The notes under the pieces were generated by a model. The model had not been told where the DNA came from. It saw nothing but the letters and a program-made list of their open reading frames with translations, and did no database searches. A program made the translations under genes and the position numbers. A DNA stretch of 64,000 bases, taken from assembly GCA_963921195.1 (NCBI GenBank), contig OY992537.1, forward strand, positions 15,959,125 to 16,023,124, in the 5' to 3' direction. Origin of the DNA: Pegoplata infirma. Lineage: Eukaryota; Arthropoda; Insecta; Diptera; Anthomyiidae. Position 1 is the first letter of the stretch. Each line of letters begins with the position of its first letter. Of this stretch, positions 21,709 to 31,990 are shown piece after piece.

Positions 21709-22525
21709 GCGGTATATCGTTTGTTTATTTTTGGTATGACCCAAAGACCATTTAATTTGTTTTGAGAAAAACGAAAAAGAAACTTCCCATCAACTTTATT
21801 AAAAATCTACACGATAGATTTGTTTTTTACTTTTGGTATCGATTGCTTAAAATGTTATAAGAAAAAATAAAAATTTTTATACGTTTTTGCACAAGATATA
21901 AAAAGTTATTATGATTTTAACAAAAAAAGACTTGGTCGTGTTTTGCTCCATATCCCGTTTAAATGAATATTTTCTTAAAAAAATTAATTTTCTTTCACGT
22001 GGATCAAAGTCAACCTGAGTTTACCTTATTAAATTATCTTTAATTTTGGCTATAATTAGCAAAGTTGGGGTTGGATATCTTTTAATTCTTACGAAAAATT
22101 CATTCCGGATGAAAATAAAGTGCATAACAATCATAAACAATTGATTCCTAATTCCATTTGGCAAATGGTTTATGAGTCACACCAATAACCAAGCGTCAAT
22201 TTTTAGTTTGTTTTGATATGCACCCTTCAACGTTATATACATCAAAACAAAAGTAGAGAAAAATATTTTAACTTTTAGGTGTAAAACTTGCTGCATGTGC
22301 AGAAAATTGGCGTATGCAGCAAACCAATGTTAAGACAATGTTAATATTGGGGATATGAAGCAAAGTTAGGGCTGGATATCTTGTAATTTATACGATATAT
22401 AAAAAAATTGATTACGGATTTGGAAAGAGGACATATTAATCATATACAATTGATTCCTAACTCCATTTTCCCAAAAAAGGTCTTTGGGTCATACCAAAAA
22501 TAAACAAACGATATGTTAAAAGTTC
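21709..22525. mobile_element. Inverted-repeat element with internal 300-bp duplication
   Basis: The left arm has ATCGTTTGTTTATTTTTGGT followed by ATGACCCAAAGACC. The right arm has GGTCTTTGGGTCATACC followed by AAAAATAAACAAACGAT. Inside, GCAAAGTTGGGGTTGGATATC (22057) recurs as GCAAAGTTAGGGCTGGATATC (22360) and CAATTGATTCCTAA recurs too, giving a tandem period of about 300 bp. No open frame was recognised. Confidence 0.65.
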
Positions 22526-22639
22526 ATTTTGCTCTGCTTTGTTCACTTAAGTATTATTATTTTATCATTATTTAAATAATTTTTTTTTTATCCACGCCCT
22601 CAAAAGGGGGCTGGCAGAAAAAAGCGAAATTTGTAATCC

Positions 22640-22860
22640 CCTTGGGACCAAGTGCAGGATCTAGCGATGTCCGTCTGTCTGTCCGTCTGTGGAAATGGTG
22701 ATTACGACCAAAGTATTAAACAGATATGACTAAGATTTAACACAATTAATTGTTGTTGCCCTAAGTAGTTTGGTATTGCATTTGAGCGAAATCGGTTCAG
22801 CTGTTCAAAAGTTATGAACAAAATTATAAGGACACCTCGAAAATTTTGGTACATTCAACA
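22640..22860 (+). mobile_element. Mini-me-like core fragment with (GTCY)n
   Basis: TCTAGCGATGTCCGTCTGTC is the conserved core word of family A, followed by CGTCTGTGGA and then GAAATCGGTTCAGCTG, a phrase common in dipteran dispersed repeats. The hairpin terminus is absent. It probably belongs to a sister family. Confidence 0.55.
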
Positions 22861-23269
22861 TAACCTAAAAATACAAAATGCTTAAATTCGGCTGCTGGTT
22901 GACACATGTCAACAGAATGGATCACCAAATGGTATTTAAACAAGTACAAACATATTTTTTTACAAAAACGAAATTTTCGCAGAATTTTTTTTTCACCAAA
23001 AAAATTTTTTCGCGAATTTTGTTTTTCAAAATTTTTTTGTTTTTTGCAAATAATTTTTTTGACATGATAATGTTTTTAGGCTGGCGTCTAATTTTAAAAA
23101 ATTTGCAGGACGCCACCTCAGTTTGACTATATAAGCTATTAATTAACGAAAAAGAAAACACGAATTACTATTTTCAAAAATTTTAATAACTTGGGTTTGT
23201 AACTTGGATAATAATTCACCTCGTGGTGAATAAAACCGTTTTTCACCAGCTGGTGAATAAAATGTAACA

Positions 23270-24335
23270 TAATTATTTTTCACTAAAAAAAATTTTTTTT
23301 TTCATAAATTTTTTTTTTTTCATCGAAATTTTTTTTCCAACAATTTTTTTTACATCAAATTTTTTTTTTTTCATCAAATTTTTGTTTTTCTCATTTTTTT
23401 TATCAAACTTTTTTTTTCTTCAATTTTTTTTTTTCATAAATTTTTTTTTTTCATCAAACTTTTTTTTCATAATTTTTATTTATTATCAAATTTTTTTTTA
23501 TCAAATTTATTTTTCACCAATTTTTTTTTTCATCAAATTTTTTTCATCAAATTTTTTTTCATTTAATTTTTTTTTTTCATTAATTCTTTTTCATCAAATT
23601 TTTTTTTCATAATTTTTTTTTTCATCATTTTTTTTTTTCATTAATTTTTTTTTCAATAAATTTTTTTTCAGCAAGTTTTTTTTAGTCATAAATTTTTTTG
23701 TTTTTTCATAAATTTTTTTTTCCTCAATTTTTTTTATTATTTTTTTCTTTTCATCAATTTTTTTTTTTTTTTCATCAATATTTTTATTTCATATTTTTTT
23801 TTATCATATTTTTTTTCAACAATTTTTTTTCATCAAATTTTTTTATCAAATTTTTTATTATTATTTTTTTCTTACCAAAAATTTTTCATCAATTTTTTTT
23901 TACCACAAAATATTTTTTTTCATCAAAAATTTTTTTTTCATCAAAAAAATTCATCAAAAACTTTTTTTCATCAAAATTTTTTTGTCACCTAAAATTTTGG
24001 GTTCATTAAATTTTCCTTAACATAATTTTTGTTCAATATTTTTATTTCATAATTTTTTATATCATATTTTTTTATCATATTTTTTTTCATAATTTTTTTT
24101 CATCAAATTTTTTTATCAAATTTTTTATTATCAATTTTTTTCTCACCAAAAATTTTTCACCAATTTTTTTTACATCAAAATGTTTTTTTTTTTCATCAAA
24201 TTTCTTTTTTTTTTCATCAAAAAAGTTCATCAAAAACTTTTTTTCATTAAAATTTTTTTCACCTAAAATTTTGGGTTTATTAAATTTTTTTTAACATAAT
24301 TTTGTTTTTTCCTGAAAAAAAATCATTTTTTTTTT
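23270..24335 (+). repeat. Degenerate T-rich minisatellite (TTTTTTTCATCAAA-type)
   Basis: More than a kilobase of runs of 6-13 T are separated by CATCAAA, CATAAA, CATTAA or CACCAAA. The spacing is irregular (roughly 13-25 bp). Open frames through it encode nothing but Phe-rich low-complexity peptide. Segments near 23750-24010 and 24050-24300 repeat each other in order (for example CACCTAAAATTTTGGGTT at both 23987 and 24261), so a larger block of about 275 bp is itself duplicated. Confidence 0.85.
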
Positions 24336-24408
24336 ACCAAAACTACTTTTTCACCAAGTCTAAGCTTTTCGCATAAAATTTTTCCAATTGTTTATCAAAT
24401 GTACATAA

Positions 24409-24690
24409 AACAAGTGAGAGTGGTATATTCTTTGGTGCCGAATCTTTCATACTCTCCAAAATGTACAAACACTTTTTTGCACTTATTTTTGCACTCACTT
24501 ACGAAATGTACAGCTCTTTTGGTTTTTTAATGGGGTTCTCGACCAATATTTCCATCTCGTTTTGCATGGAATAGCAAAGTAATATAACATTATTTTTTCT
24601 AAAAAAGTACACCCAAATCTTCCGCAAAACATTATCATGATTTAATGTTTTGGGCAAGAGTACAAAATTCGCAGGCATTTTTTATATCCT
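24409..24690 (-). mobile_element. Family-A terminus followed by family-H repeat
   Basis: AACAAGTGAGAGTGGTATAT starts a terminus whose hairpin is broken on one side (TTCTTTGGTGCCGAAT). It runs into sequence shared with 44310-44480: TCTCGACCAATATTTC, TTTTGCATGGAATAGCAAA, ATTATGATTTAATGTTTTGG-like, and AAAATTCGCAGG. The shared block shows this is a dispersed family variant. Confidence 0.6.
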
Positions 24691-24813
24691 ATGAACTTTT
24701 TCATAGGTTTCTATGAATAGATAGATTCTATGAAGGACATCATTGGCTGACTTCTAATGATTTTTTTTCATAGAATCAATGTACGTTTTCATAGCCATAA
24801 TGAACAAAATTCT

Positions 24814-24997
24814 TTCAGTGTTGTCATGCAAATATAAATCGAATTTAGAAGAAAAATTATTTAAATTATATTGAAGAAGGCTTTATTATTAAATTTTTGA
24901 ATTTCGAAAAAAGTATTGAGTAGTATCGAGTACTCAGTTGAAAAAGTATCGAGTAGTATTGAGTAGTCAAAAGTAACCACAATTTACAACACTAATC
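24814..24997. mobile_element. Possible decayed hAT-like MITE
   Basis: The left CAGTGTTGTCATGC and right TTACAACACTA resemble hAT ends (AGTGTTGT / ACAACACT), and the interior has GAGTACTC and AGTATCGAGTAGTATTGAG repeats. No matching 8-bp flanks were found, so this is tentative. Confidence 0.35.
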
Positions 24998-25099
24998 ACA
25001 GTGATCCTAGCGATATTGACTGAAATGTGTCACTTTTTCTTTTAACAACATTGACTATATTGGGTTCTTTGTAATTTGGTGATTTATAACACTTAACAG

Positions 25100-26900
25100 C
25101 AAGGTTGGCAATCGAAACGAATAACGGTATCGATATCGGTATTGGTATCGTTTTTTTATTTATTTCGGTATCGGTATCGGTTACGGTATTTGAGTTGAAT
25201 CGGTTACGGTATTACCGATACCGAAACGTCAATACCGGTACGTACCGGTATTATCGAAAAAATGCTAAAAATTAAAAAAACGTATAAAAACTTTAAAAAA
25301 AAATTTAAAAACAATTTTCTACTTAAATTCGACTTGGACGAATCCATCAATACCCTCCACAATGCCCTTCTAAAGTGATAGTTTTCTAACGTGAATCAAA
25401 TTAACAATTTTGATTAGAAATATTTTATTTTGAGTAAAAAATTTTTTTTAGTCATTTTTGAAAAAAAAAAAAAAAAAATTGACAACATTTTTTTTTTGAG
25501 TGTAAATTTTTTTTCGACTGTAAGTTTTTTTTGTTTTAGTATAAATATTTTCGTGAGTGACAAGAATACTTTGTAAAATATTTTCCTGACTCATCAATTT
25601 TTTTTAAAGCTGGGTTTAACGTTTTTTTCAACAAGTGAATTTAAGGTGAAACCAATCTGAAATTCACGAATTTCTTAATAACTTTTGAACCACTGGACCG
25701 ATTTGGCTGAAATTCAATAAGGACCAGGACAGGGGAACGGCAAATATATATGCCAAGCTTCACCATCCTCAGGATTTCCTTTCGAAAGTTAGCGTGTTTT
25801 TTATCTCGAAAATTCACGAAAAACCCTTGCCGAAATTCAGTCTTTTGCTCATAACTTTTGAAACACTGGACCGCTTGTGCTGGAAATTTTCCTTCAAAGT
25901 ACTAAAATTAGTCATTTTTACTGGTTTTGAATACCAACTCCTACACTAGGTCCTTTTGGACTAAAGTTTAGTTAAATTTTTAGTATTGAATACCCACGTT
26001 TTTTTGGGTGTACTTAAAAATATAAGGCTGTATCGATTTTTATCTTTCTTTTTTGTTTATGTTAAAAGGGGTCCAATAAGTTTCTATTGGGTGTCAAAAT
26101 GACTCCATAAAATGTATTTCCCTCCCGCATCGCGGTTGAAGTAAAAACCCTAACATAATTCATATTTCATCTTATTTCTAGACAACCAAGTTTTTTTTTG
26201 TTGGTGCTATCTATTTGGAAAAATAAGTCTTTCCTATTAAGACAAGATCACATTCAGAAATATTGCAAAAAATTTTTTTCCGAATTATGGGACTTTTTTA
26301 TGGACGATTTCTACGAGTTAAGCCACTTCAAAAAATTATACTATGGTGGAAAAACTTCTGCTAGTATTCCAAATGCCTTCCCCGAAGTCCTGCAAATATC
26401 AACAAAATCCTTGGACACCCACATCAAGGATTAAATAAAAATCCCCAAAAAACTATACGAAAGGGGTCCAGAAAGTTTCTATTGGGAGTCAAAATGAATC
26501 CATAAAAATTTCGTGAAAATCGATAATTTTCTTTTGCTCTCGCACCGCGGTTGAAGTATGGCTTTTTTGAAATTTTTACTTATTTCACGATGTGGTTGCC
26601 AAAAGATTTTTTTTTTTGATTTTTATGAGACTTCGGTGAGGCATTTGGAGTACGATTTTTCATTTACAAAAACCAAAAAATTTACAAACTTTCTAGTTTT
26701 TTTTTTTTTTTGTAAAAAAAACATGGTTTTTAAGAAAAACCGTTTCAATATCGGTACGTACCGATACCGAAGGAAAAGGTTTTTGGATACCGGTATCCGA
26801 TACCAAAACTGAGTTTCGGTATTGGTATTGGTACCGGTATTCAATTTAAAGGGTTTTGAAACGGATAACGGTATTGAAAAGGTATCGATTGTCAACATTG
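25100..26900. mobile_element. hAT-type element, CAAGGTTGGCAATCGA end, exact 8-bp TSD
   Basis: The left end CAAGGTTGGCAATCGA and the right-end complement CAATGTTGACAATCGA match at 14 of 16 positions. The flanks are the identical 8-mer CTTAACAG (25092-25099, 26901-26908). Subterminal zones are packed with GGTATCGG/CCGATACC words (25120-25260 and 26740-26870). A 78-codon frame at 26198-26434 is the only notable open frame and I do not recognise it. Repeated AGAAAGTTTCTATTGGG-like text near 26080 and 26470 marks an internal duplication. Confidence 0.92.
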
Positions 26901-26908
26901 CTTAACAG

Positions 26909-27917
26909 TAACACGTGTAATTCTTTGAATTCAGATAAAAACAGTTTTATAAATTCAACAAGTACATTCAACAGAAGATTAAGTTCTACAAACCTTAAAA
27001 TCTTTGTTATTAAACTTCTTTATAAATATTTGATTATTTAGTAGTATTTTATTTATGCAATAACAAACATTTTACAGATCTAAGCCATAAACTACTGTGA
27101 TATTCTTAAGAAATTTAAATCTCATAATAAAATTTTATTGTTTGGCAAAAAAAGAAAACTAAAATCAATTCAATCCTGGTGTATGTAAATTGTCAAAATG
27201 ACATGACTTATAAGACCCCAGAGTCCTCGATTAATCCATACAGTGATCAGTCAGTATAATTCCTATTGTATTTGAAAACTGTCATCTCCATAAAACTAAA
27301 ACAAAACTACAACATATTTTTACTCTTTATAATGTTCACAACTTTACACTTTTATGTCCGTATTTCCTTCTGTTACAGTAGAACGAGAAACTCATAATCT
27401 TTTTTCTTGAAATAAGCAATGATTTATCAATTCATCACTTTTTTTTCTATCGATTTTGATTGTTTTTATTGAAATGTTTTCAATTCTTAAAGGACACTCA
27501 GTTTGGCAGTTGTGGAAGGAGAAAGAAAAACAAATTCTCCAACCGAGTTTGAATGTATACAATGTAACCGAAAATGAAAAAAAGGTGATTTCTTTACGAA
27601 TATACAATTCATCAAGAAAAGAACAAATAAAAAAATGTATCAATTTACACCAACCGAGCGGGATACAACATAAAAATTGACAATTTTTATTTTATTTTTT
27701 GTGTGTTGAAATTTTGCTATATTCGAATGTATAGTGAATTTCAATATCAGTTGCAAACAACAATATCCGTTTGTGCGTCTTAATGAAGAGAAAACGAGCA
27801 ATAGTTAGCAACAATTGTTTATGATTTCGATACGCTCGGTAGGGGTGTGAAGTTGTGCACAATAATATGCTTTGACAATAGTTTTTGCTATTTTTGCTGG
27901 GACAGACGAGCGGACTT
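26909..27917. other. No gene recognised
   Basis: A+T-rich unique-looking sequence with only short frames on both strands. A 74-codon frame (27456-27680) and its antisense overlap the same bases and neither shows a recognisable motif. Confidence 0.5.
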
Positions 27918-28194
27918 ATGTACATTAGGGTGGCACAAATAATGATTTTTTTCGAATTATTTCGATCGCCGGGCAAATTATGGTTCGTGTTGGCCTGAAA
28001 ACTCGTACGTTTAAATTCTTGGCCAAATCAGACAATATTAAGAAGTGCCGCTGGAAGGTTAAAGTTTTTTCCTAAAAAAAAAAAAAAAATTTTTTCTTAT
28101 AAACCAAAAAAAAATTTTACGATATTTTTTTTGAAATTCTTCTGACATAAAATTTCGTTTATCAACAAAAACACACAAAAAATTGTAAAAAACT

Positions 28195-28428
28195 TGGAAT
28201 TTTTCAGAGGTTGGTTTAGTTCTTCAAGGGGGGAACTTTTTCTACCTGGTTCGATTTTGGCCATCTCCGAACTTAACCAGCCTATGATCATAGAACACAT
28301 TCGTGCCACCCTTCAGGCGTCTAGCTCTCTTATTTGGAACTGTATTATGTCCTACACAGATGGACGGACAGAATGACGGACATCGCTATAATGTCTTGGA
28401 ATCAATCACTTATCAATAATATACAGTG
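28195..28428 (-). mobile_element. Family-A internal fragment
   Basis: AGAGGTTGGTTTAGTTCTTC, GGGGGGAACTTTTT, ACTTAACCAGCC and GACGGACATCGCTA follow the order of the 18114 copy. Both ends are missing and the (GGAC)n tract is reduced to about three units. Confidence 0.7.
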
Positions 28429-28429
28429 G

Positions 28430-28645
28430 CAGACAAAAGTCTACGTATGAACCCGATGTGATGGCGACTTAAAAATAGGTATTTCGCTTTTATATTGGGT
28501 TCATCCGCTGTGAGTTTATGACCTGAACTATGACCTGAATTTTCTTAAAAATGTAATCACTAGAAAAATTGCAATTTTCTGTGTAAAGTCGTGCACCAGT
28601 CGCATCAAGTTTTTTTTTTTGCATGTTCAGTAGTGTCATTACCGT
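28430..28645. mobile_element. Family-K fragment beside a CAGTGGCAGACAAAAGTC terminus
   Basis: TACAGTGGCAGACAAAAGTC resembles the ends of TA-targeting dipteran MITEs. The rest (GAACCCGATGTGATGGCGAC, GGGTTCATCCGC, CCAGTCGCATC, TGTTCAGTAGTG) matches the 11209-12025 element in shortened form. Confidence 0.55.
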
Positions 28646-28879
28646 TTCCACCATTAGGGCACACTAAGCACGTTCCCAGGGCCCTGACCTAATGTCAATA
28701 AGCTCGCTCATTCGAAAATGTAGCAAATTTTTTTTTAAATTTGTTTTTTACGAAAATTTCACATTTTCTTAAAGAATAATTCTCAGAATCTTACAGTTTT
28801 TTCGTATACATCTGATACTTTTTCTAAAGGAGAAATTTATGCTACATCAAAAGTCTCAAATTCTAGAAATTTTTCTAAC

Positions 28880-30290
28880 ATAATAAGTTTCAGATTGTAA
28901 AATATTTTTCGTACAGAAAAAGTTTCAGATTCTGAGATTTTAAAAGTGTAAAGTTCATAGAAGTTTTGTCAAAATAAAAATTTTCAGAGTTTGAGACACT
29001 TATCGTATGCAAAGTGTCAGATTCTGAAACATTTTTCGTATAGAAATTGTCTCAGATTCTCTGATTCTGAGACATTTTTCATATAGAAAATGTTTCAGAT
29101 CTGAGGAATTTTTCATATAGAAAATGTCTCAGATTCTGAGACATTTTTCGTATAGAAAAAGTCTCAGATTCTGAGACATTTTTCATATAGTAAAAGTGTC
29201 ATATTCTGAGACATTTTTTATATAGAAAAAGTCTTACAAGGAAAGTCTCCCTGGTGTCACCCTCCGATCTTCATGAAATTTGGATATTTATTCGACACGT
29301 ATTTTTTTATAGCGGCCCAAACTCATTTGTATGGGGGGAAATTGACCTTTTTCAGTTTTTTACGATTTACGCATATTCAAACAAAATTAATATAGGCATG
29401 TGTGGTATCAGATTAAAGGTATTAAATACCTATCTCGTGGTGCTAACAACGGGCCGATGAAGTCAATATTTTTCGACTTATTAACAAAAATGTCCTAAAA
29501 TTTTGGTATTTTACTCAATATGACAAAAAAGTTGTGCATGTTTGGACACGTTCCTAGCACACGTAGATAGGTTTTCCAAAGACCTTTCATTTGGTATGTA
29601 ACATGACTAGTTTTCTTTGCATAATATAGGAGATATATGAAAAAAACTGAAAAATGGCCTTATCTTCCCCCTCCTTTTTACCCCCTAAATATGAATTTGG
29701 GCCGCTAAAAAAATACGTGTCCCTTTATTTTTTCTGCTCTACAAAATAAAACCAATTCCATAAAGATCCGCGGGTGACACTAGGGAGACTTCCTTTGTTA
29801 GATTCTGAGACATTTTTCATATAGAAAGTCTTAGATTCTGAGACATTTTTCGTATAGAAAAAGTCTTACATTCTGAGACATTTTCCGTATAGAAAAAGTC
29901 TGACATTCCTAGACATTTTTTGTAAAATATCAGATTCTGAGACGTTTTTCGCATTGAAAACGTCTTAGATTCTAAAACATGTTTTGTATAGAAAAAGTCT
30001 CAGATTCTGAGACATGTTTCGTATAGAAAAAGTCTTAGATTCTGAGACATTTTTCGTGCAAATAAAGTCTCAGGTTCTGATACATTTTCCGTATTGCAGA
30101 AGTCTCAGATCTGATACGTTTTTCGCATATAAAAAATCTCAAATGCTGAGACTTTTTCGTACCAAAATATTCTCAGGTTCTAAAACATTTTTCGTAAAGA
30201 AATTGTCGCAGGTTCTTTGACATTTTTCGTATAGAAAAATTTCCAGATTTTGAGAAAAAGTCCCAAGTTTTGAGATAGAAAAGGTCTCAT
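28880..30290 (+). repeat. 35-bp hairpin-unit minisatellite, locus 1
   Basis: Degenerate tandem copies of AGATTCTGAGACATTTTTCG followed by TATAGAAAAAGTCTC. The junction of neighbouring units, GTCTCAG-ATT-CTGAGAC, is a 7-bp-stem hairpin, so every unit carries one. The array is split by the TTA-flanked element at 29237-29797, and the outer units (28880-28990) are more diverged than the inner ones. The same unit forms a second array at 39210-41020. Confidence 0.9.
29237..29797. mobile_element. MITE with TTA duplication (PIF/Harbinger-like)
   Basis: The left end CAAGGAAAGTCTCCCTGGTG and right-end complement CAAAGGAAGTCTCCCTAGTG form diverged inverted repeats. Both sides carry TTA (29234-29236, 29798-29800), and removing the element restores the minisatellite phrase GTCTTAGATTCTGAGAC. 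A 3-bp TTA/TAA duplication fits PIF/Harbinger, although CACTA-type elements also make 3-bp duplications. Internal arms pair GGCCCAAACTCATT with AATTTGGGCC. There is no coding capacity. Confidence 0.85.
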
Positions 30291-30748
30291 TAAAGCCAAA
30301 CTGTTTGGTAAAAGCGAAGAAAATATACATACCGGTAGTCCCGGGATTACCGATAATACACCCAGAACCGAAACCGGGAATACCGGTATTTCCAGGAATA
30401 AGTCAAGAACTGGAAAACCGGTACCATTTCCCAGTAATACCGAGAACCGGGAATACCGATATTACCGGTATTTCCAGTAATAAGTCAAGAACCATTTCCC
30501 AGTAATATCGATAACCGGGAATACTGGTATTACCGGTACTACGATACTAACCGGCAATGATGTTGGCACTAATTAAAATAATGAAAAATCTAAATTTTTT
30601 TTAGGGAAAAACTTTAACCCCCCAGCACCACGGGTTAATTTTGTCCGATTTGGCTAAAAATTTATATATATAATTTTTACCCCAAAGCGTACCAAAATTT
30701 GGCGGTCGATGAAATTCGAAAAAAAAAAACATTATTCGTGCCACATTA

Positions 30749-31850
30749 ATGTACAATGTACATACTGCCTTGGCTGATTGACTGACTGGCAGTCAGTAAT
30801 AGTAAATTGAAAGATTGTGCTGTATTTCCTTTGCCGTGCTTATTTTTTAATAATGCTAGTTTTCTAGTTGCTGTGTCCATTATAAGGATTTTTAGCATAA
30901 AGATCCTTCTAATTTCCTTATGTTTTAGAGTGTTGACAGCCATTGACTTCTTTTGGAAATTTAACAAATTTTGTTACGCCCAAGCTGTGCTGATAAATGT
31001 CGAACGATTGTTATTTTTATCATGTTTGTCCTATGGTGATCATTTCTTCATACCATATCGAGTTAGCACACTTGGGGGGAGTCAGTAGGAAGAGAAATCT
31101 TTTCTTCCAAGTTGGATAGATATTTTTCTAAGATGATGAATTCTATAAAATAACCTTGACTATGGTAAGAATTTGTAAATATTGGTAAGAAAAAACATTT
31201 AGAGAAATGTTTTTCATTTTGGGTCCTTGAATTTTTTTCCTACACCACCAAGGTCAATGGATATTTTGGGATTCTGGTTAACCAGTATATTTCGGAGAAA
31301 CCAAAAACTTTAACCATAGTATTTTGGGCAAATGAATATTAACACTTGTTTGACATTGAACCAACATTAGTGCTGCATTTTTGAAGGTTGACATTTGACA
31401 CTTGGGGGTTTGACACTCTACAAAATATTGTGGCTTTAAAACTTAAACGATAATGTAATGTGGAAGACCTTCATGGATTTAAATTACGAAATATTGAAAA
31501 TATTTAGTTAGGGTCTTAACACAAAACCAAAATTATTTGGTAACGCTTAACAACCCACATTTCCCATAGTTTTTTTTTTATTTATTTATTTTTAGTTAAA
31601 GGACATTTGTTGAAATTTTCCTTTTTTTCTTGTAAATATTCATTAAGGTTCATTGGATCGTATCACAGTTTCACTATTTATACACACAATTTTCAAAAGC
31701 TTTGCAAAAATAATAAAAAAAAACATTCTTTGAATGGAAAAAAAAAACTATTATTTATATATTTTTCTTTTGTTTGAGTGTGTTGTTCATTATAGCGAAA
31801 TAATGATGTACACTCAAATGCAAAAGTTAGTAGTATATGTAAAATATTTT
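30749..31850. other. No gene recognised
   Basis: Unique-looking A+T-rich DNA. A 93-codon frame at 30807-31088 is Phe/Leu-rich with a possible hydrophobic stretch and no recognisable motif; its antisense is also open, which argues against a constraint. Confidence 0.45.
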
Positions 31851-31852
31851 TT

Positions 31853-31990
31853 GTACCCGCCAACCACAGCATGGGGGTAGGGTTGTAAGTAGGTTGTAAG
31901 TGGCTGCTGACGCTTTATGTCCACAAAACCCTTTTACCGTTTCGTGGACATAAAGCGTCAGCAACCACTTACTTACAACCCTACCCCCAT
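31853..31990. repeat. Near-perfect palindrome at the 3' end of a dead LINE
   Basis: The arm 31871-31924 (GGGGGTAGGGTTGTAAGT, GTGGCTGCTGACGC, TTTATGTCCAC) pairs with 31944-31990 around a 19-base loop. The arms contain the same TGACG...GTCAGCAGCCACTTAC block as the 3' UTR of the intact LINE, plus a short GGGGGTA piece from a family-A head (ACCACAGCATGGGGGTA). The pairing is far longer than the 5-bp hairpin in the intact element. Confidence 0.85.

Larger units (their letters stand above)
27926..30748. mobile_element. hAT-like composite element with long diverged inverted ends
   Basis: The left end TAGGGTGGCACAAATAATG matches the right-end complement TAATGTGGCACGAATAATG. Homology in inverted orientation continues about 150 bp inward (TTCGAATT, TTTGGCCAAATC-like, GTTAAAGTTTTTTCCT against AGGGAAAAACTTTAAC). 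Flanks are ATGTACAT and ATGTACAA, an 8-bp duplication with one mismatch. Inside lie a family-A fragment, a family-K fragment, a 35-bp minisatellite and a CCGGTA-rich segment (30330-30555). No transposase is seen. Confidence 0.65.

Noticed and set aside
23382..24009. Phe-rich open frames that could be taken for membrane proteins
   Set aside because: They are translations of a T-rich tandem array with no stop-avoidance beyond base composition.
26198..26434. 78-codon frame as a transposase fragment
   Set aside because: No hAT catalytic or dimerisation motif can be seen.
30330..30555. Separate hAT element made of ACCGGTATT words with a TTGGCACTA end
   Set aside because: The proposed flanks (ATTAAA-like) do not form a matching 8-bp duplication, so it is described only as part of the larger element.
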